The notes beneath the pieces are model-generated. The model was not told the DNA's origin and ran no database searches. It was given only the letters and a program-made list of their open reading frames with translations. The position numbers were made by a program, and so were the translations under genes. Of a DNA stretch of 64,000 nucleotides, positions 25,740-35,839 are shown piece by piece. Source of the DNA: Chloracidobacterium thermophilum B (GTDB taxonomy: Bacteria; Acidobacteriota; Blastocatellia; Chloracidobacteriales; Chloracidobacteriaceae); the NCBI RefSeq assembly GCF_000226295.1, contig NC_016024.1:1347501-1411500 (forward strand), written 5' to 3'. The first letter of the stretch is position 1, and each line of letters starts with the position of its first letter.

Positions 25740-28142
25740 GTTCAGGTTCAGGGCCCGTACTTCGGCGATGAACTGCCAGCCGTTCAGGTCGGGCATGCCG
25801 AGGTCGGTAAAGAGCGCGTCGAAAGCCTCCAGCCGCAGTCGCTGCAGGGCCCGGCGCGGAGCGGTCTCGACCTGTACCTCATGTCCCAGGAGCTTGATCA
25901 TCTCCGCAATGGTTTCCGCCACCGGCGGTTCATCGTCAACGACCAGAATGCGCAACCGTTGGGAGGGCAGTGCAGGCAGCGGTGGGGCGGTCATCAGGGT
26001 TTGGGTCAGGGATACCGGCGCCAACGGAAAGGTCAGGAAAAATGTCGTTCCACGTCCCGGTTCGCTTTCAACTTCAATCCGCCCCCGGTGCCGGCTGACA
26101 ATGTTGTGCGAGACGCTCAGCCCCAGACCCGTGCCCTGTTTCCCCTTGGTCGTGAAAAACGGGTCGAAAATGCGTTTTTTGACCTCTTCACTCATGCCGG
26201 TGCCCGTGTCGCGCACCACGAGTTTGGCCACGTCTCCCTGTTGATAGACGTTGATGATGATCTCGCCGCCGGTGGGCATGGCATCCAGGGCGTTGAACAG
26301 AAGGTTGGTGACAACTTCACGCAACTCGGTCGGATTGCCCAGGATGAACACCGGCAATGGCGCCTGGCAGGTAACGTGAATGGAGGATTTGCCGGAGCGG
26401 TGCATCCACCGGGGTTGGGTGGCCTCGATGGTTTCCTGCACGAGTTGGCTCAGGTCAAGCCGCTCGAAGTCCGAATCGCCTTCACGGACGCGGGCAAAGT
26501 CTTGGATGCGTTTGACGATGTTGGCCGCGTCCTGGGTCACCTTGTGCATGATGTCGAGCGAACGGAGCGTCGTTTCGTCCGTCGCTCTGGCTTTGAGCAG
26601 ACCAATCCGCCCCTGGATGATGGTCAGGGCATTGTTGAAGTTGTGCGCCACGCCCGAAGCCAGTTCCCCCAGCGCCCGCAGCCGTTCCGTCTGGCGCATC
26701 TGAAGGTGATATTCCCGTTCCTGCTCCCGTAGCCGCTGGGTTTCAGCCAGTTGCTCCCGGAGTTGTGCAATAAGCCGTGAGTTGTGCAGCACAACCGTCG
26801 CGTGATCGGTCAGAAGCTCAAGAATTTCGACTTCCTCCGGGGAAGGTGGAGCGCCCAGCCGGTCAGCGCTGAACGTGCCGAACAGTTTGCCCTCCAGCGC
26901 CAGCGGGACGACGACGATGGGGCCGCTGTGCCACATCCGCAACGGAGATTCTGCCTGGCGGCCAAGTAGAAACGAGTGGTCTCCGATACGCCGGTGAACG
27001 CCCGACAGGCGTGCGCCGGGCGTGGTCGAAAAGCCGCCGACCCGGGTGCGCTGGCTTTTGAGCACATCGAGTTCAATCTGCTGCCCCTCGGTGAAGGCCC
27101 CGGCAAAAGCCGCGATGAAGGAGTCATCCGCTGAAGCCGCCGCCGGGTCACGCAGGCAGAACAGGGCGCGCTCCCAGCCCAGATCGCAGGCGACTTCGCA
27201 CATCCAGCGCAGAATTTCGGAAACGCTCAGATAACCTTCCAGACCGAGATGGTGCTTGACCTGATTGGCCACTTCGACGATGCGGCGCAGGCGGCGGGAT
27301 TCCTGCCGCAGACGCTGTTGCATCTGGGCATTGCTGATGGCGATGGCGACCTGTTCGGCAAGGGGTGCCACCAGCCGGAGGGTGTCGTCGCTGTAGGCGT
27401 TGACTGTCCGGCTCGTGAAGTTGAGTGTACCGATAACGTTGCCTCCCACAATCAAGGGATGACACAGGGTTGAACGGTAGCCCTGAGCCGTCCAGTCCTG
27501 GTAGGTCATAAAGCGCGTTTCCTGCCGGATGTCCGGTGTGACAACGGGCTGCCCATGCCGGACGACCCAGGCGGTTACGGTGTTATCCCCCGGCACAACG
27601 CTGCCCGCCTGTACCGAACTCGTGCCGTCGTCGTGCAGGGCGTAAATTTCGACTTCATTCGTGTCGGGCCGAAAGAGCGTGATGCTCAGGCGGTCGAAGG
27701 GCAGGAACTTGATGGCTTCACGGGCAACCGTCTCAAAGATGGCCGTCATGGTGTGGCCGGCGTGGATCGAGCGGCTGATGTTGAGCACGGCCAGCGCCGG
27801 GTGGTAGTAGGGCTGGGAAACGGCTGCTGGCGAGACGACCACGGCCACGAGCTTCCCCTGTTGCCACATGACCGGATAGGCTGTCGCCACGAGATCGTCC
27901 GTGAGGTGCACCGACCGGGGTTGGGCGTCTGTCTCCTGTGCCACAGCCTGCACCAGCGTGTGTAAATCCGGCAGCAGAGATGGAGACGACAGTGAGGCCG
28001 AAAGGTCAAAGGCCGTGTGTTCCCCGGCAACGGTGGTCGTGTCTGTGCCTGGAGCACCATCAGGGAAAACCGCCGCATGGCACAGCCGCCCCTCAGGGTC
28101 GAAAAGATAGTGCCCGGGTCTGAGCAAGCCCGTCTCTGTCAT
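25584..28142 (-). CDS. Hybrid histidine kinase with two GAF domains and a C-terminal receiver
   Basis: About 852 residues. A PAS-like or undefined N-terminus (to about 130) is followed by GAF1 (IFETVAREAIKFLPFDRLSITLF), GAF2 (VSEILRWMCEVACDLGWERALF), then HisKA with the phospho-acceptor His in ASGVAHNFNNALTIIQGRI. The HATPase has LLFNALDAMP, RDTGTGMSEEV and TTKGKQGTGLGLSV. The C-terminal receiver is RILVVDDEPPVAETI, with its phospho-Asp in LFTDLGMPDLNGW and Lys in IGKPVD. There are no membrane segments: a soluble sensor able to autophosphorylate and pass phosphate to its own receiver. An output regulator is not adjacent. The frame is open to 28286; ATG 28142 (MTETGLLRPG) is preferred but unsure. 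Confidence 0.87.
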   Translation of the reverse strand: MTETGLLRPGHYLFDPEGRLCHAAVFPDGAPGTDTTTVAGEHTAFDLSASLSSPSLLPDLHTLVQAVAQETDAQPRSVHLTDDLVATAYPVMWQQGKLVAVVVSPAAVSQPYYHPALAVLNISRSIHAGHTMTAIFETVAREAIKFLPFDRLSITLFRPDTNEVEIYALHDDGTSSVQAGSVVPGDNTVTAWVVRHGQPVVTPDIRQETRFMTYQDWTAQGYRSTLCHPLIVGGNVIGTLNFTSRTVNAYSDDTLRLVAPLAEQVAIAISNAQMQQRLRQESRRLRRIVEVANQVKHHLGLEGYLSVSEILRWMCEVACDLGWERALFCLRDPAAASADDSFIAAFAGAFTEGQQIELDVLKSQRTRVGGFSTTPGARLSGVHRRIGDHSFLLGRQAESPLRMWHSGPIVVVPLALEGKLFGTFSADRLGAPPSPEEVEILELLTDHATVVLHNSRLIAQLREQLAETQRLREQEREYHLQMRQTERLRALGELASGVAHNFNNALTIIQGRIGLLKARATDETTLRSLDIMHKVTQDAANIVKRIQDFARVREGDSDFERLDLSQLVQETIEATQPRWMHRSGKSSIHVTCQAPLPVFILGNPTELREVVTNLLFNALDAMPTGGEIIINVYQQGDVAKLVVRDTGTGMSEEVKKRIFDPFFTTKGKQGTGLGLSVSHNIVSRHRGRIEVESEPGRGTTFFLTFPLAPVSLTQTLMTAPPLPALPSQRLRILVVDDEPPVAETIAEMIKLLGHEVQVETAPRRALQRLRLEAFDALFTDLGMPDLNGWQFIAEVRALNLNLPITLVTGWADRITPGELQARRVRLIGKPVDIGIIERTLTEIVSELRTTLH

Positions 28143-28296
28143 ATCGGCCACAGGAAAACACTCCTCGGCGGAGCTATCTGGGAAACCTTGCCATGGCAGG
28201 TCATTGTCCGGTTTTTTACTGTCATCCTGTGGCGTCAGGCAACCTTTTCTCCTGTAAGTTGCCGACAGGTAACATAGGGACTGCACGGCACAGGCA

Positions 28297-29112
28297 TCAC
28301 TTTGGGGATGGTTTGGGAGATGGAGGCATCACATCGGCCGCGCAGCGAAACCCCAGGGTGAAGGCTATCGTGCCGGGAGGGAGTCCGTAGCGGCGTGTGA
28401 GCTGAAGATAGTCCTCGCGGTCATTCCACGAACCGCCACGCACGACCCGTCCGCGTCCAAAGTCCGGCCCGGGTGGATTGTGGGACGGGCCAAAGGCGTA
28501 GTAATCGGCATCGAACCAGTCCTGACACCACTCGGCGGCATTGCCGGACAGGTCATAAAGCCCGAAAGGATTGGGAGCAAACGTGGCTACCGGTGTGGTC
28601 TGGATGCCACGTAATGGCATGCGTTTCGGGTTGACGGCGATGTGGCCAAAGTTGGCCGCGCCGGCAAGGACGGTGCCTGTCCCGGCTGTGCCGTACTGCG
28701 CCGTAGGGCGACCGGCACGGGCAGCGAATTCCCATTCGGCTTCGGTCGGCAGCCGCTTTCCAGCCCAGCGGGTATAGGCCACGGCATCGTTCCACGTCAC
28801 AGCCACGACCGGGTGCTGCTCGCGTCCCGGTGTGGCGTAAAGCGCCCAGCGCCCTTCACTCTGATAGCCAGTAGCCATGACGAAGCGCCGGAATTCGGCA
28901 TTCGTCACCTCGGTGCGGTCAAGAAAAAATGGCGCAACGACCGTGAGATGTCCACGGCCGGCGTCATCACGGCGAACAAAGGCCCCGCCGGGAACAAGCA
29001 CCATTCCCGGCGGCGGCAACCGCATCTGGTAAGGCGGTTCAGCCGGCCGGACCCGGCAGGCCGTCAGCCAGAGACTGGATACAAGCAACCAGAAACCGAA
29101 AGTGTTGCGCAT
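28297..29112 (-). CDS. Lipoprotein with a formylglycine-generating-enzyme-like (SUMF1) domain
   Basis: 271 residues. Signal peptide with lipobox LTAC (Cys19), so probably lipid-anchored. The SUMF1/FGE-sulfatase fold spans about 35-260: MVLVPGGAFVRRD, FFLDRTEVTNAEFRRFV, HPVVAVTWNDAVAYTRWAGK, RLPTEAEWEFAARAG, GLYDLSGNAAEWCQDWF, VVRGGSWND and LGFRCA. The C-terminal redox cysteine pair of true formylglycine-generating enzymes is missing (the region reads YLQLTRRYGLPPG), so it is probably a binding or structural member rather than a sulfatase activator. It is divergent from aceE. Confidence 0.87.
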   Translation of the reverse strand: MRNTFGFWLLVSSLWLTACRVRPAEPPYQMRLPPPGMVLVPGGAFVRRDDAGRGHLTVVAPFFLDRTEVTNAEFRRFVMATGYQSEGRWALYATPGREQHPVVAVTWNDAVAYTRWAGKRLPTEAEWEFAARAGRPTAQYGTAGTGTVLAGAANFGHIAVNPKRMPLRGIQTTPVATFAPNPFGLYDLSGNAAEWCQDWFDADYYAFGPSHNPPGPDFGRGRVVRGGSWNDREDYLQLTRRYGLPPGTIAFTLGFRCAADVMPPSPKPSPK

Positions 29113-29131
29113 GGCGTTCGGTCAGACCCTA

Positions 29132-29163
29132 CCAGACCGGCGGCGCACGTGCATCCGGTCTGG
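29132..29163. promoter_or_regulatory. Inverted repeat between the divergent SUMF1-like and aceE genes
   Basis: A perfect 9-bp inverted repeat, CCAGACCGG (29132-29140) and CCGGTCTGG (29155-29163), with a 14-nt spacer lies in the roughly 250-bp divergent region. It could be an operator or an RNA hairpin. No known operator matches it by eye. Confidence 0.35.
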
Positions 29164-29365
29164 CACCGTGTCAGGCGTTGGCAGATTGCCGCTGGATGCG
29201 CCCCGAAGGAACCGGGAACGGTCATCCGCCGCCGGAGACGGAAGCGCAGCCAATGGCCGCTTGCCGTTGATTGTATCTTGGCGTACAAACAACGTGCCCA
29301 TCTGCCAGTCTGCCAGGCAGGATTCCAACGCAAGTTCAACCGTGAGAGCCGGGAGGTCTTCGCCG

Positions 29366-32041
29366 ATGTATCTCGACGAATTCAAGCAACAGTTGCCGGA
29401 TGCCGACCCACAGGAAACCGCCGAATGGCTTGAAGCCCTGGAGCAGGTGGTCAATCAGGCAGGCCGTGAGCGGGCGCAGTTTCTGCTGCGCAAGCTACTC
29501 AAAAAATCGCGCCTGATGCGCGTCGGACTGCCTGAACTGGTGCAGACGCCCTACATCAACACGATTTCACCGGAGCAGGAACCGCCGTTTCCGGGGGATG
29601 AGGAAATGGAGCTGCGCATCCGGCGCATCGTACGGTGGAATGCCGTGGCGATGGTGGTACGGGCCAATCACTACTTTCCCGGCATCGGCGGACACCTGGC
29701 CACTTATGCTTCGTCGGCCAGCCTCTACGAAGTCGGATTCAATCATTTCTTCCAGGGCAAAGACGGCGAAGGCGCTGGCGATCAGATTTTCTACCAGGGG
29801 CATGCCGCTCCGGGCATTTACTCCCGCGCCTTTCTGGAAGGACGCCTGACCGTTGAACAACTCGAACACTTCCGCCGGGAAGTGCTGGGCAAAGGGCTTT
29901 CGAGCTATCCCCATCCGCGGCTGATGCCGGATTTCTGGGAATTTCCGACGGTTTCCATGGGGTTGGGGCCCATCAATGCCATCTATCAGGCGCGCTTCAA
30001 CCGCTATCTGCACAACCGTGGGATTGCCGATACCTCCCGGTCACGGGTGTGGGCCTTTCTGGGCGATGGCGAGACGGACGAGCCGGAGGCGCTCGGCGCG
30101 CTGCACCTTGCCGCCCGTGAGGGCCTCGACAACCTTGTGTTTGTCGTCAACTGCAACCTGCAGCGGCTCGACGGCCCCGTACGCGGCAACGGCAAAATCA
30201 TTCAGGAACTGGAAGCCGTCTTCCGGGGTGCCGGGTGGAATGTCATCAAGGTCATCTGGAGCCGCCGCTGGGACCCGTTGCTGGCCAAAGATACCGAAGG
30301 CGCGCTGCTGCACATTATGAACACCACGCTCGACGGCGAATTCCAGAAGTATTCCGTCGAAAGCGGCGCTTACATCCGGCGGCACTTTTTCGGCAAAGAC
30401 CCGCGCACTCTGGCCATGGTCGAGCACATGTCGGACCGCGACCTGGAGCGGCTGCGCCGGGGCGGCCACGATCACCTGAAGATTTATGCGGCCTACAAGG
30501 CAGCGGTCGAACACCAGGGGCAGCCGACCGTCATCCTCGTCAAGACGGTCAAGGGATGGATGCTTGGCGAAAGCGCCACCGGCCGCAATGCAACCCATCA
30601 GCTCAAGAAGCTGACCGAAGCCGAACTCCGGAAGTTCCGCGATCTGATGGCGCTCCCGATTCCCGATGCCCAGGTGGGTGATGCGCCCTACTACCATCCG
30701 GGGGAAAAGTCGCTGGAAGTCGAATACCTGCGCGAGTGTCGCCGGCGGCTTGGGGGGGAACTGCCCCGGCGGGTTGTCCGGTCGAAGCCGCTGGAACTGC
30801 CCCGGGAAGACCTCTACGCCGAGTTTGCTGTTGCCAATCAGCAGCCCGTTTCAACGACCATGGCCATCGTGCGTCTGCTGCGCAAGCTGCTTGACGACAA
30901 GCACATCGGCCGCCGCATCGTGCCGATCATTCCCGATGAGGCGCGGACGTTCGGGATGGACTTCCTGTTCAAGAAAGTCGGCATTTACTCTGCCAAGGGA
31001 CAGCTCTATGACCCGGTGGATTCCGACCTGCTGTTCAGTTACCGCGAAGCCAAAGACGGACAGCTTCTCGAAGAAGGGATCACGGAAGCCGGGGCGATGG
31101 GGTCGTTTATGGCTGCTGGTACGTCCTATGCCACCCACGGCGAGCCGATGATTCCGTTTTACATGTTCTATTCGATGTTCGGTTTCCAGCGCACCGGCGA
31201 TCAGGCCTGGGCCGTGGGCGATGCCCGTGGGCGGGGCTTTCTCATCGGAGCAACGGCTGGACGCACCACGCTCAACGGCGAGGGCCTGCAACACCAGGAC
31301 GGCCACAGCCACGTTCTGGCCTCGACCGTGCCGTGCTGTGTGCAGTACGACCCGGCCTTTCACTTTGAAATTGCCACGATTGTGCGCGATGGGCTGCGGC
31401 GGATGTATGAGCAGGGCGAGGACGTGTTCTATTACATCACGGTGTACAACGAAAACTACGCCATGCCGGCCATGCCGCGCGGTGTGGAGGAAGGTATCCT
31501 GCGCGGGCTGTACCTGTTCAAGCCATGCCTCGACGCCAAGCGCCACATCGTCCAGATTTTCGGCAGTGGCGCGCTGATGATGCAGGCACTCGAAGCCCAG
31601 CGTATTCTGGCCGAACGCTATGACGTGGCGGCGGATGTGTGGTCGGCAACAAGTTACCGCGCGCTGCGCGACGATGCGTTACAGACCGAAGCGTGGAATC
31701 TGGCCCATCCGCTGGAAAAGCCCCGGGTGCCGTACCTTCAGAAGGTTCTGGCCAATGCCGAAGGCCCCATCATTGCCGTCAGTGACTACATGAAAGCCTG
31801 GCCGGACAGCATCGCCCGCTGGGTCCGCCAGCCGTTTCTGCCCCTGGGAACTGACGGCTTCGGGATGAGCGACACCCGCGAGCAGTTGCGGCGTCACTTC
31901 AAGGTGGATGCGGCTTCGATTGTGTATGCGGCGCTCTACAAACTGGCCGAAATGGGCAAACTGGGCTTCGATGAGGTCGCTCGTGCCGGAGCGGAACTCT
32001 ATGGCGAAGCGGCCGTGCCGGAGCCGGTTGCCGGACGTTAG
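29366..32041 (+). CDS. aceE: Pyruvate dehydrogenase E1 component, homodimeric type
   Basis: 891 residues, close to E. coli AceE (887). It decarboxylates pyruvate with thiamine diphosphate and reductively acetylates the lipoyl group of E2. Seen: NHYFPGIGGHLATYASSASL near the N-terminus, the ThDP-binding segment WAFLGDGETDEPEALGAL ending in VVNCNLQRLDGPVRGNG, VKGWMLGESATGRNATHQ, the pyrimidine-side LEEGITEAGAMGSF, YMFYSMFGFQRTGDQAW and the substrate-side GLQHQDGHSH. ATG 29366 is chosen for the GGGAGG nine bases upstream and the homology start; the frame is open back to 29102. E2 and E3 genes do not follow. Confidence 0.96.
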   Translation: MYLDEFKQQLPDADPQETAEWLEALEQVVNQAGRERAQFLLRKLLKKSRLMRVGLPELVQTPYINTISPEQEPPFPGDEEMELRIRRIVRWNAVAMVVRANHYFPGIGGHLATYASSASLYEVGFNHFFQGKDGEGAGDQIFYQGHAAPGIYSRAFLEGRLTVEQLEHFRREVLGKGLSSYPHPRLMPDFWEFPTVSMGLGPINAIYQARFNRYLHNRGIADTSRSRVWAFLGDGETDEPEALGALHLAAREGLDNLVFVVNCNLQRLDGPVRGNGKIIQELEAVFRGAGWNVIKVIWSRRWDPLLAKDTEGALLHIMNTTLDGEFQKYSVESGAYIRRHFFGKDPRTLAMVEHMSDRDLERLRRGGHDHLKIYAAYKAAVEHQGQPTVILVKTVKGWMLGESATGRNATHQLKKLTEAELRKFRDLMALPIPDAQVGDAPYYHPGEKSLEVEYLRECRRRLGGELPRRVVRSKPLELPREDLYAEFAVANQQPVSTTMAIVRLLRKLLDDKHIGRRIVPIIPDEARTFGMDFLFKKVGIYSAKGQLYDPVDSDLLFSYREAKDGQLLEEGITEAGAMGSFMAAGTSYATHGEPMIPFYMFYSMFGFQRTGDQAWAVGDARGRGFLIGATAGRTTLNGEGLQHQDGHSHVLASTVPCCVQYDPAFHFEIATIVRDGLRRMYEQGEDVFYYITVYNENYAMPAMPRGVEEGILRGLYLFKPCLDAKRHIVQIFGSGALMMQALEAQRILAERYDVAADVWSATSYRALRDDALQTEAWNLAHPLEKPRVPYLQKVLANAEGPIIAVSDYMKAWPDSIARWVRQPFLPLGTDGFGMSDTREQLRRHFKVDAASIVYAALYKLAEMGKLGFDEVARAGAELYGEAAVPEPVAGR

Positions 32042-32047
32042 AACCCC

Positions 32048-33082
32048 GTGGAAACCCTTGCTCTGCCGTCCACGCAGCTTGCCGCCACACAGGTTCACCG
32101 GTGGGCCCTGGCGCTGCGTCGGGCGGCAGCGCTCTTTGAAGCACAGCGTTTTGCCGATCTCTATTTCGGCCCGGAAGAGCAACTCGATGCCGACCGCTTT
32201 CCCGGTTTTCGTCCGGCGGTGCTCTACTGGGTGGCCACGGCCGAACGTGAACGGTTAACCCATACGCTGCTCCTGTCGGTTGCCGGGCTGACGCTGGACG
32301 ACCTGCCGGCAGTCGCTCCGGCGGTCGTTCGCTACCAGGCGGACTTCGTGGAGGACTGCCGCGTGCTCTGGGAGCACCTGCAGCCAACCCTGCCGTTTCG
32401 TCCGGCGCTTGATGTAGCTGCGCTGGGTGAAATTTCCAGCCTGCCGTCCGACTGGCTGGCGCGGTTCAATGCCGCAACTGTTCTGGCCCGGCAGCAACCC
32501 GCAGCCGAAGCAACCTGGGCCACCTGGTGTGAGTTGTCCCTGGTGGCGCGCGCGGCGCAGAGCGCCGAAACCATCCGGGCGGCGCTCGTGCTGGCCGAAC
32601 TCGATGCCCGGTTGGACCTGCCAGTGCTGGTGGAGCGGATTGCCCCGGCCTTTGGGCAGCAGCTCACCGACTTCTTTTTCACGCAGGTTCTGAAAGGCAT
32701 TGCCGATGCGCCCCGTGCCACCGGGGAACGGCTTGGGCGGAATGGCGTCTTTGCCGAGCATGACCTGTCAAAAACGCACCTTCAGCCTTTGCAGGGCCTG
32801 CTTGGATTGGTCGGCGCGTGGTTGGGCGGCCCGCCGCTCGTGGTGGAAACGCACATCCGCACCTGCTCTTTCCAGACCCAGACGCAGGTCGTGCTGGCGG
32901 CCGAAGGGCGCGACCCGGCGCTGGGGCGGCATCTGTGTACGCTGTGCGCGGCCTTTGACCAGTCCACGCTGGATGCCGTGCTGCCCCGGTGGCTTGCGCC
33001 ACGCAGCCGACTCCACGCCAGCCTGGGGCGGGGGGCGGACGCCTGCCGGTTCACGGCTGAGTTTGGTGTGCGCCGAAGTTGA
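32048..33082 (+). CDS. Unrecognised protein downstream of aceE
   Basis: 344 residues from a GTG at 32048, six bases after the aceE stop, so probably co-transcribed. I do not recognise a family. The protein is Leu/Ala-rich and largely alpha-helical (ALRRAAALFEAQRFADLYFG; AAQSAETIRAALVLAELDAR), with no signal peptide and no membrane segment. The C-terminal third contains three cysteines (HIRTCSFQTQ; RHLCTLCAAF). The coding frame is strongly GC-biased at third positions like its neighbours, which supports a real gene. Context could hint at a role with pyruvate dehydrogenase, but that is only position-based. It is convergent with hisB, 11 bp apart. Confidence 0.65.
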   Translation: METLALPSTQLAATQVHRWALALRRAAALFEAQRFADLYFGPEEQLDADRFPGFRPAVLYWVATAERERLTHTLLLSVAGLTLDDLPAVAPAVVRYQADFVEDCRVLWEHLQPTLPFRPALDVAALGEISSLPSDWLARFNAATVLARQQPAAEATWATWCELSLVARAAQSAETIRAALVLAELDARLDLPVLVERIAPAFGQQLTDFFFTQVLKGIADAPRATGERLGRNGVFAEHDLSKTHLQPLQGLLGLVGAWLGGPPLVVETHIRTCSFQTQTQVVLAAEGRDPALGRHLCTLCAAFDQSTLDAVLPRWLAPRSRLHASLGRGADACRFTAEFGVRRS

Positions 33083-33093
33083 GCTTGAAGTCC

Positions 33094-33684
33094 CTACAAC
33101 ACGCCTTTGGTTGAAGGGATGTCCTGCTGTCCGGCCAGGCGCCGGGTGGCGGCTCCCAGGGCGCGGGCGGCGGCCTTGAACGTCGCCTCCAGAATGTGGT
33201 GCTGATTGCGTCCGTAGAGCAGGGCAATGTGCAGGGTCAGCCCGGCGTTGAAGGCCAAAGAGCGCCAGAAGTGTTCGGCCATTTCGACGGCAAACGTACC
33301 GATCCGTTCGCGCGGGTTGTCCACGTCGTAGACCAGGTAGGGGCGGCCGGAGACATCCACTACGGCGCGCGCCAGGGCTTCGTCCAGCGGCGCGTAGGCG
33401 TGCCCGAAGCGGGCAATGCCGGCCTTGTCGCCAAGCGCCTGGGCGAGGGTTTGTCCGAGCGTGATGCCCACATCCTCGACGGTATGATGGTCGTCAATGT
33501 CGAGGTCGCCATCGCAGTGAATATCGAGGTCAAGGCGGCTGTGCCGGGCAAGCTGCGCCAGCATGTGGTCGAAAAAGCCAATGCCGGTGGTGATGCGGGA
33601 AATCCCCGTGCCGTCCAGGTCAAGCGTGACGGCGACGTTGGTTTCATTGGTGCGTCGGGTGAGCGAGGCTGTGCGGTGCGTCAT
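33094..33684 (-). CDS. hisB: Imidazoleglycerol-phosphate dehydratase
   Basis: 196 residues, the monofunctional HisB type. It dehydrates imidazole glycerol phosphate in histidine synthesis and uses two Mn ions per site. Metal-binding motifs are present: [26 protein letters not shown] and the second set MAEHFWRSL with [14 protein letters not shown]. No N-terminal histidinol-phosphatase domain is present. No other his gene lies in the window. It starts 16 bp after the end of the M1 peptidase gene's coding region on the map (both minus strand, peptidase downstream). Confidence 0.96.
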   Translation of the reverse strand: MTHRTASLTRRTNETNVAVTLDLDGTGISRITTGIGFFDHMLAQLARHSRLDLDIHCDGDLDIDDHHTVEDVGITLGQTLAQALGDKAGIARFGHAYAPLDEALARAVVDVSGRPYLVYDVDNPRERIGTFAVEMAEHFWRSLAFNAGLTLHIALLYGRNQHHILEATFKAAARALGAATRRLAGQQDIPSTKGVL

Positions 33685-33700
33685 GTTCGGTTTGGAAGGA

Positions 33701-35677
33701 TTACATCAGGCTGACCGCGCCGTGCAGAAACCACTGCATCAGGGTCAGGGCGCGGGTCAGGAGGCTGGCATTGGCGCGCGCGACAGAAAGGCGGGTACGA
33801 CTGTTGTTGGCCGGGTTCATGTCCAGCCGCACCGTGTCATCCGGGTCAATGACCACGGAGAGCAACTCCCCTTCGGTCGTCAGGCGGTGGCGTTCGCTGC
33901 GGCCATCCCATGTTTCACGCCGCACACTGCCGTCGGCAAAACGCAGTTCGATGACCTGCGGCATGATGGCTTCGCCCTTGCGTACGAGGACGGCTTCACG
34001 GGCGTCAAGGGATTCAACGGCGTAGTCAAGCAGGGATGTGCCGCGAAAGTATTGGTCGAAAAACCAGGTGAGGTCTTCACCGGCAACTTCGGACGCCACA
34101 TCGAAAAAATCCTCCGATGTCGGGTGCCTGAAGCGCCAGCGCGCAAAGTAGGTTTTCAGGATGCGCTGCATCGTTTCGGAGCCGACGTAGCCCTCCAGCA
34201 TCTTGAGCGTCAGGGCTGGCCGGGAGTAGGCATTGAAGGCGTAGAGAGAGATGTCTGGAAACTTCCAACCGGGGGTGAGAATCGGCGCGCTTTGAATGCC
34301 GGGCGGACCAAGGAAGAACAGCTCAGCGCGGCGGAATGACCAGTCGGTGACCTGCACCGGCAAGCGCCAGAGCGGTTGCCCGGCGAAGCGCAACCATATT
34401 CCCTGCTGTGTGGGATAATGCCGGGCCATAATGTCGGCTTCGCAGTAGGTGTTGATGCCTTCGTCGAGCCAGGCTTCCTCAAACTCGTTGCTGGCGACCA
34501 TGCCATACCAGTACTGGTGGCCGAACTCATGGACGAGGATGACTTCAGGGCCTTGAAAATCGTCGTCAGAGATGTTGTGTCGCGTTCCAACGGTGACGAG
34601 TGTTGGGTACTCCATCCCTCCGGCGCCGCTCGCACCAAGGGGTGGATCGACGATAGTGAGGGTTTCGTAAGGGTAGGGGCCAATCCGCCGGCCGTAATCC
34701 TCCAGGGCAATCCGCGCCGCGCGAAAGTGGCGGGCCCGCTGGTCAGCATGTTCGGGCTGAAGCAGCAGGATAAGCCGCACCGGCGGCAGGTCAGGGACTT
34801 CAAAGCGTTCTTCCGCCACGATGAAATCCGGCGAGCAGGTCCAGGCGAAGTCGTGGACATCGCCCTGGACGAAGCGGTAGCGCATGCGTCCGTCAGGCAG
34901 CGGCTGGCGTTCACGCTCGACGCCGGTCGCCCCGACCTTAAAGTTGGCCGGTATGTCGAGCGTCACATCGTACTCGCCGAAATCGGCATAAAATTCCGTC
35001 GTCGCATGAAACTGGTGGCAGTTCCAGCCGGGAGTCGTCCGGCGGCGCATGCCAACCGGCTCATAGACACCCAGTTTGGGAAACCACTGGGCCACCATGA
35101 AGAAGTTGCCGTAGTAGCCGGTGCGGGCAAAAACCTTGGGTAACTTCGCCAAAAACTCGATGTCGAGCGTGATCGAGCCGCCGGCCGGCACCGGCTGCGG
35201 CAGCACGACACGCCATACCGTCCGGTCGTCGGCGTTGTCATCGTCCGGGTGAATGAACTCGCCCCGTGGAAGCAGGTCAACGCCGTCTTCAGTGCGCACG
35301 CTGAGCAGGTCAATGGCACCTGGGAAACGGGGGTCCATAACCTCCCCGCGCAACTCGCCGCCCTTTGATTCGCGTCGAAAGGAACTGTTTTCGTCGCGGA
35401 AGGCGTTGAGGTAGAGGTGAAAGTGCAGGTCCGGCACCGGGTGATTGGCCGGATTGCGCCAGGTCAGGCGCTCACGTCCGTGGATTTCCTTTTTCCTGGT
35501 ATCGAGTCGCGCGTCAATCTGGTAACGTACACGCCGATCCGAAAGCGGAGCCGTTTCCTGACGGTCGGTGGTCGCCGTGGCCGGCGGTGGCACAAGCCCG
35601 ACGAACAGACAAAACCACACCAGACGCCACAGGCTTCTGATGGTTGGTAACGGGGTGGTCCGGGCAACAGGCAACAT
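33701..35677 (-). CDS. Exported M1-family zinc metallopeptidase
   Basis: About 658 residues. An N-terminal signal or membrane segment ([21 protein letters not shown]) is followed by a beta-sheet domain ([21 protein letters not shown]...[10 protein letters not shown]) and the gluzincin catalytic domain. The zinc site is intact: HEFGHQYW (HExxH) and, 18 residues on, the third ligand Glu within [12 protein letters not shown]. The exopeptidase GAMEN-type motif is replaced by [11 protein letters not shown], which keeps the Gly-Met-Glu core. It is likely a periplasmic aminopeptidase or related protease. The ATG at 35677 is chosen as it gives a proper signal peptide. It is divergent from the M48 protease gene. 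Confidence 0.88.
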   Translation of the reverse strand: MLPVARTTPLPTIRSLWRLVWFCLFVGLVPPPATATTDRQETAPLSDRRVRYQIDARLDTRKKEIHGRERLTWRNPANHPVPDLHFHLYLNAFRDENSSFRRESKGGELRGEVMDPRFPGAIDLLSVRTEDGVDLLPRGEFIHPDDDNADDRTVWRVVLPQPVPAGGSITLDIEFLAKLPKVFARTGYYGNFFMVAQWFPKLGVYEPVGMRRRTTPGWNCHQFHATTEFYADFGEYDVTLDIPANFKVGATGVERERQPLPDGRMRYRFVQGDVHDFAWTCSPDFIVAEERFEVPDLPPVRLILLLQPEHADQRARHFRAARIALEDYGRRIGPYPYETLTIVDPPLGASGAGGMEYPTLVTVGTRHNISDDDFQGPEVILVHEFGHQYWYGMVASNEFEEAWLDEGINTYCEADIMARHYPTQQGIWLRFAGQPLWRLPVQVTDWSFRRAELFFLGPPGIQSAPILTPGWKFPDISLYAFNAYSRPALTLKMLEGYVGSETMQRILKTYFARWRFRHPTSEDFFDVASEVAGEDLTWFFDQYFRGTSLLDYAVESLDAREAVLVRKGEAIMPQVIELRFADGSVRRETWDGRSERHRLTTEGELLSVVIDPDDTVRLDMNPANNSRTRLSVARANASLLTRALTLMQWFLHGAVSLM

Positions 35678-35839
35678 TTTCAAACCTTTGGGAGCGTGGG
35701 ACGTGTCAGAATACGCGGGGTGCAAACCGGATGCCCGCTATGGTGGCATCCGCCGTTGCCGGCGACAAGCGTTGCCACGCGAAGCTTTCTGTAGATCACT
35801 GTACGGAACATGAGCATTCAGCAGAGAAGGGAGTTCGGC

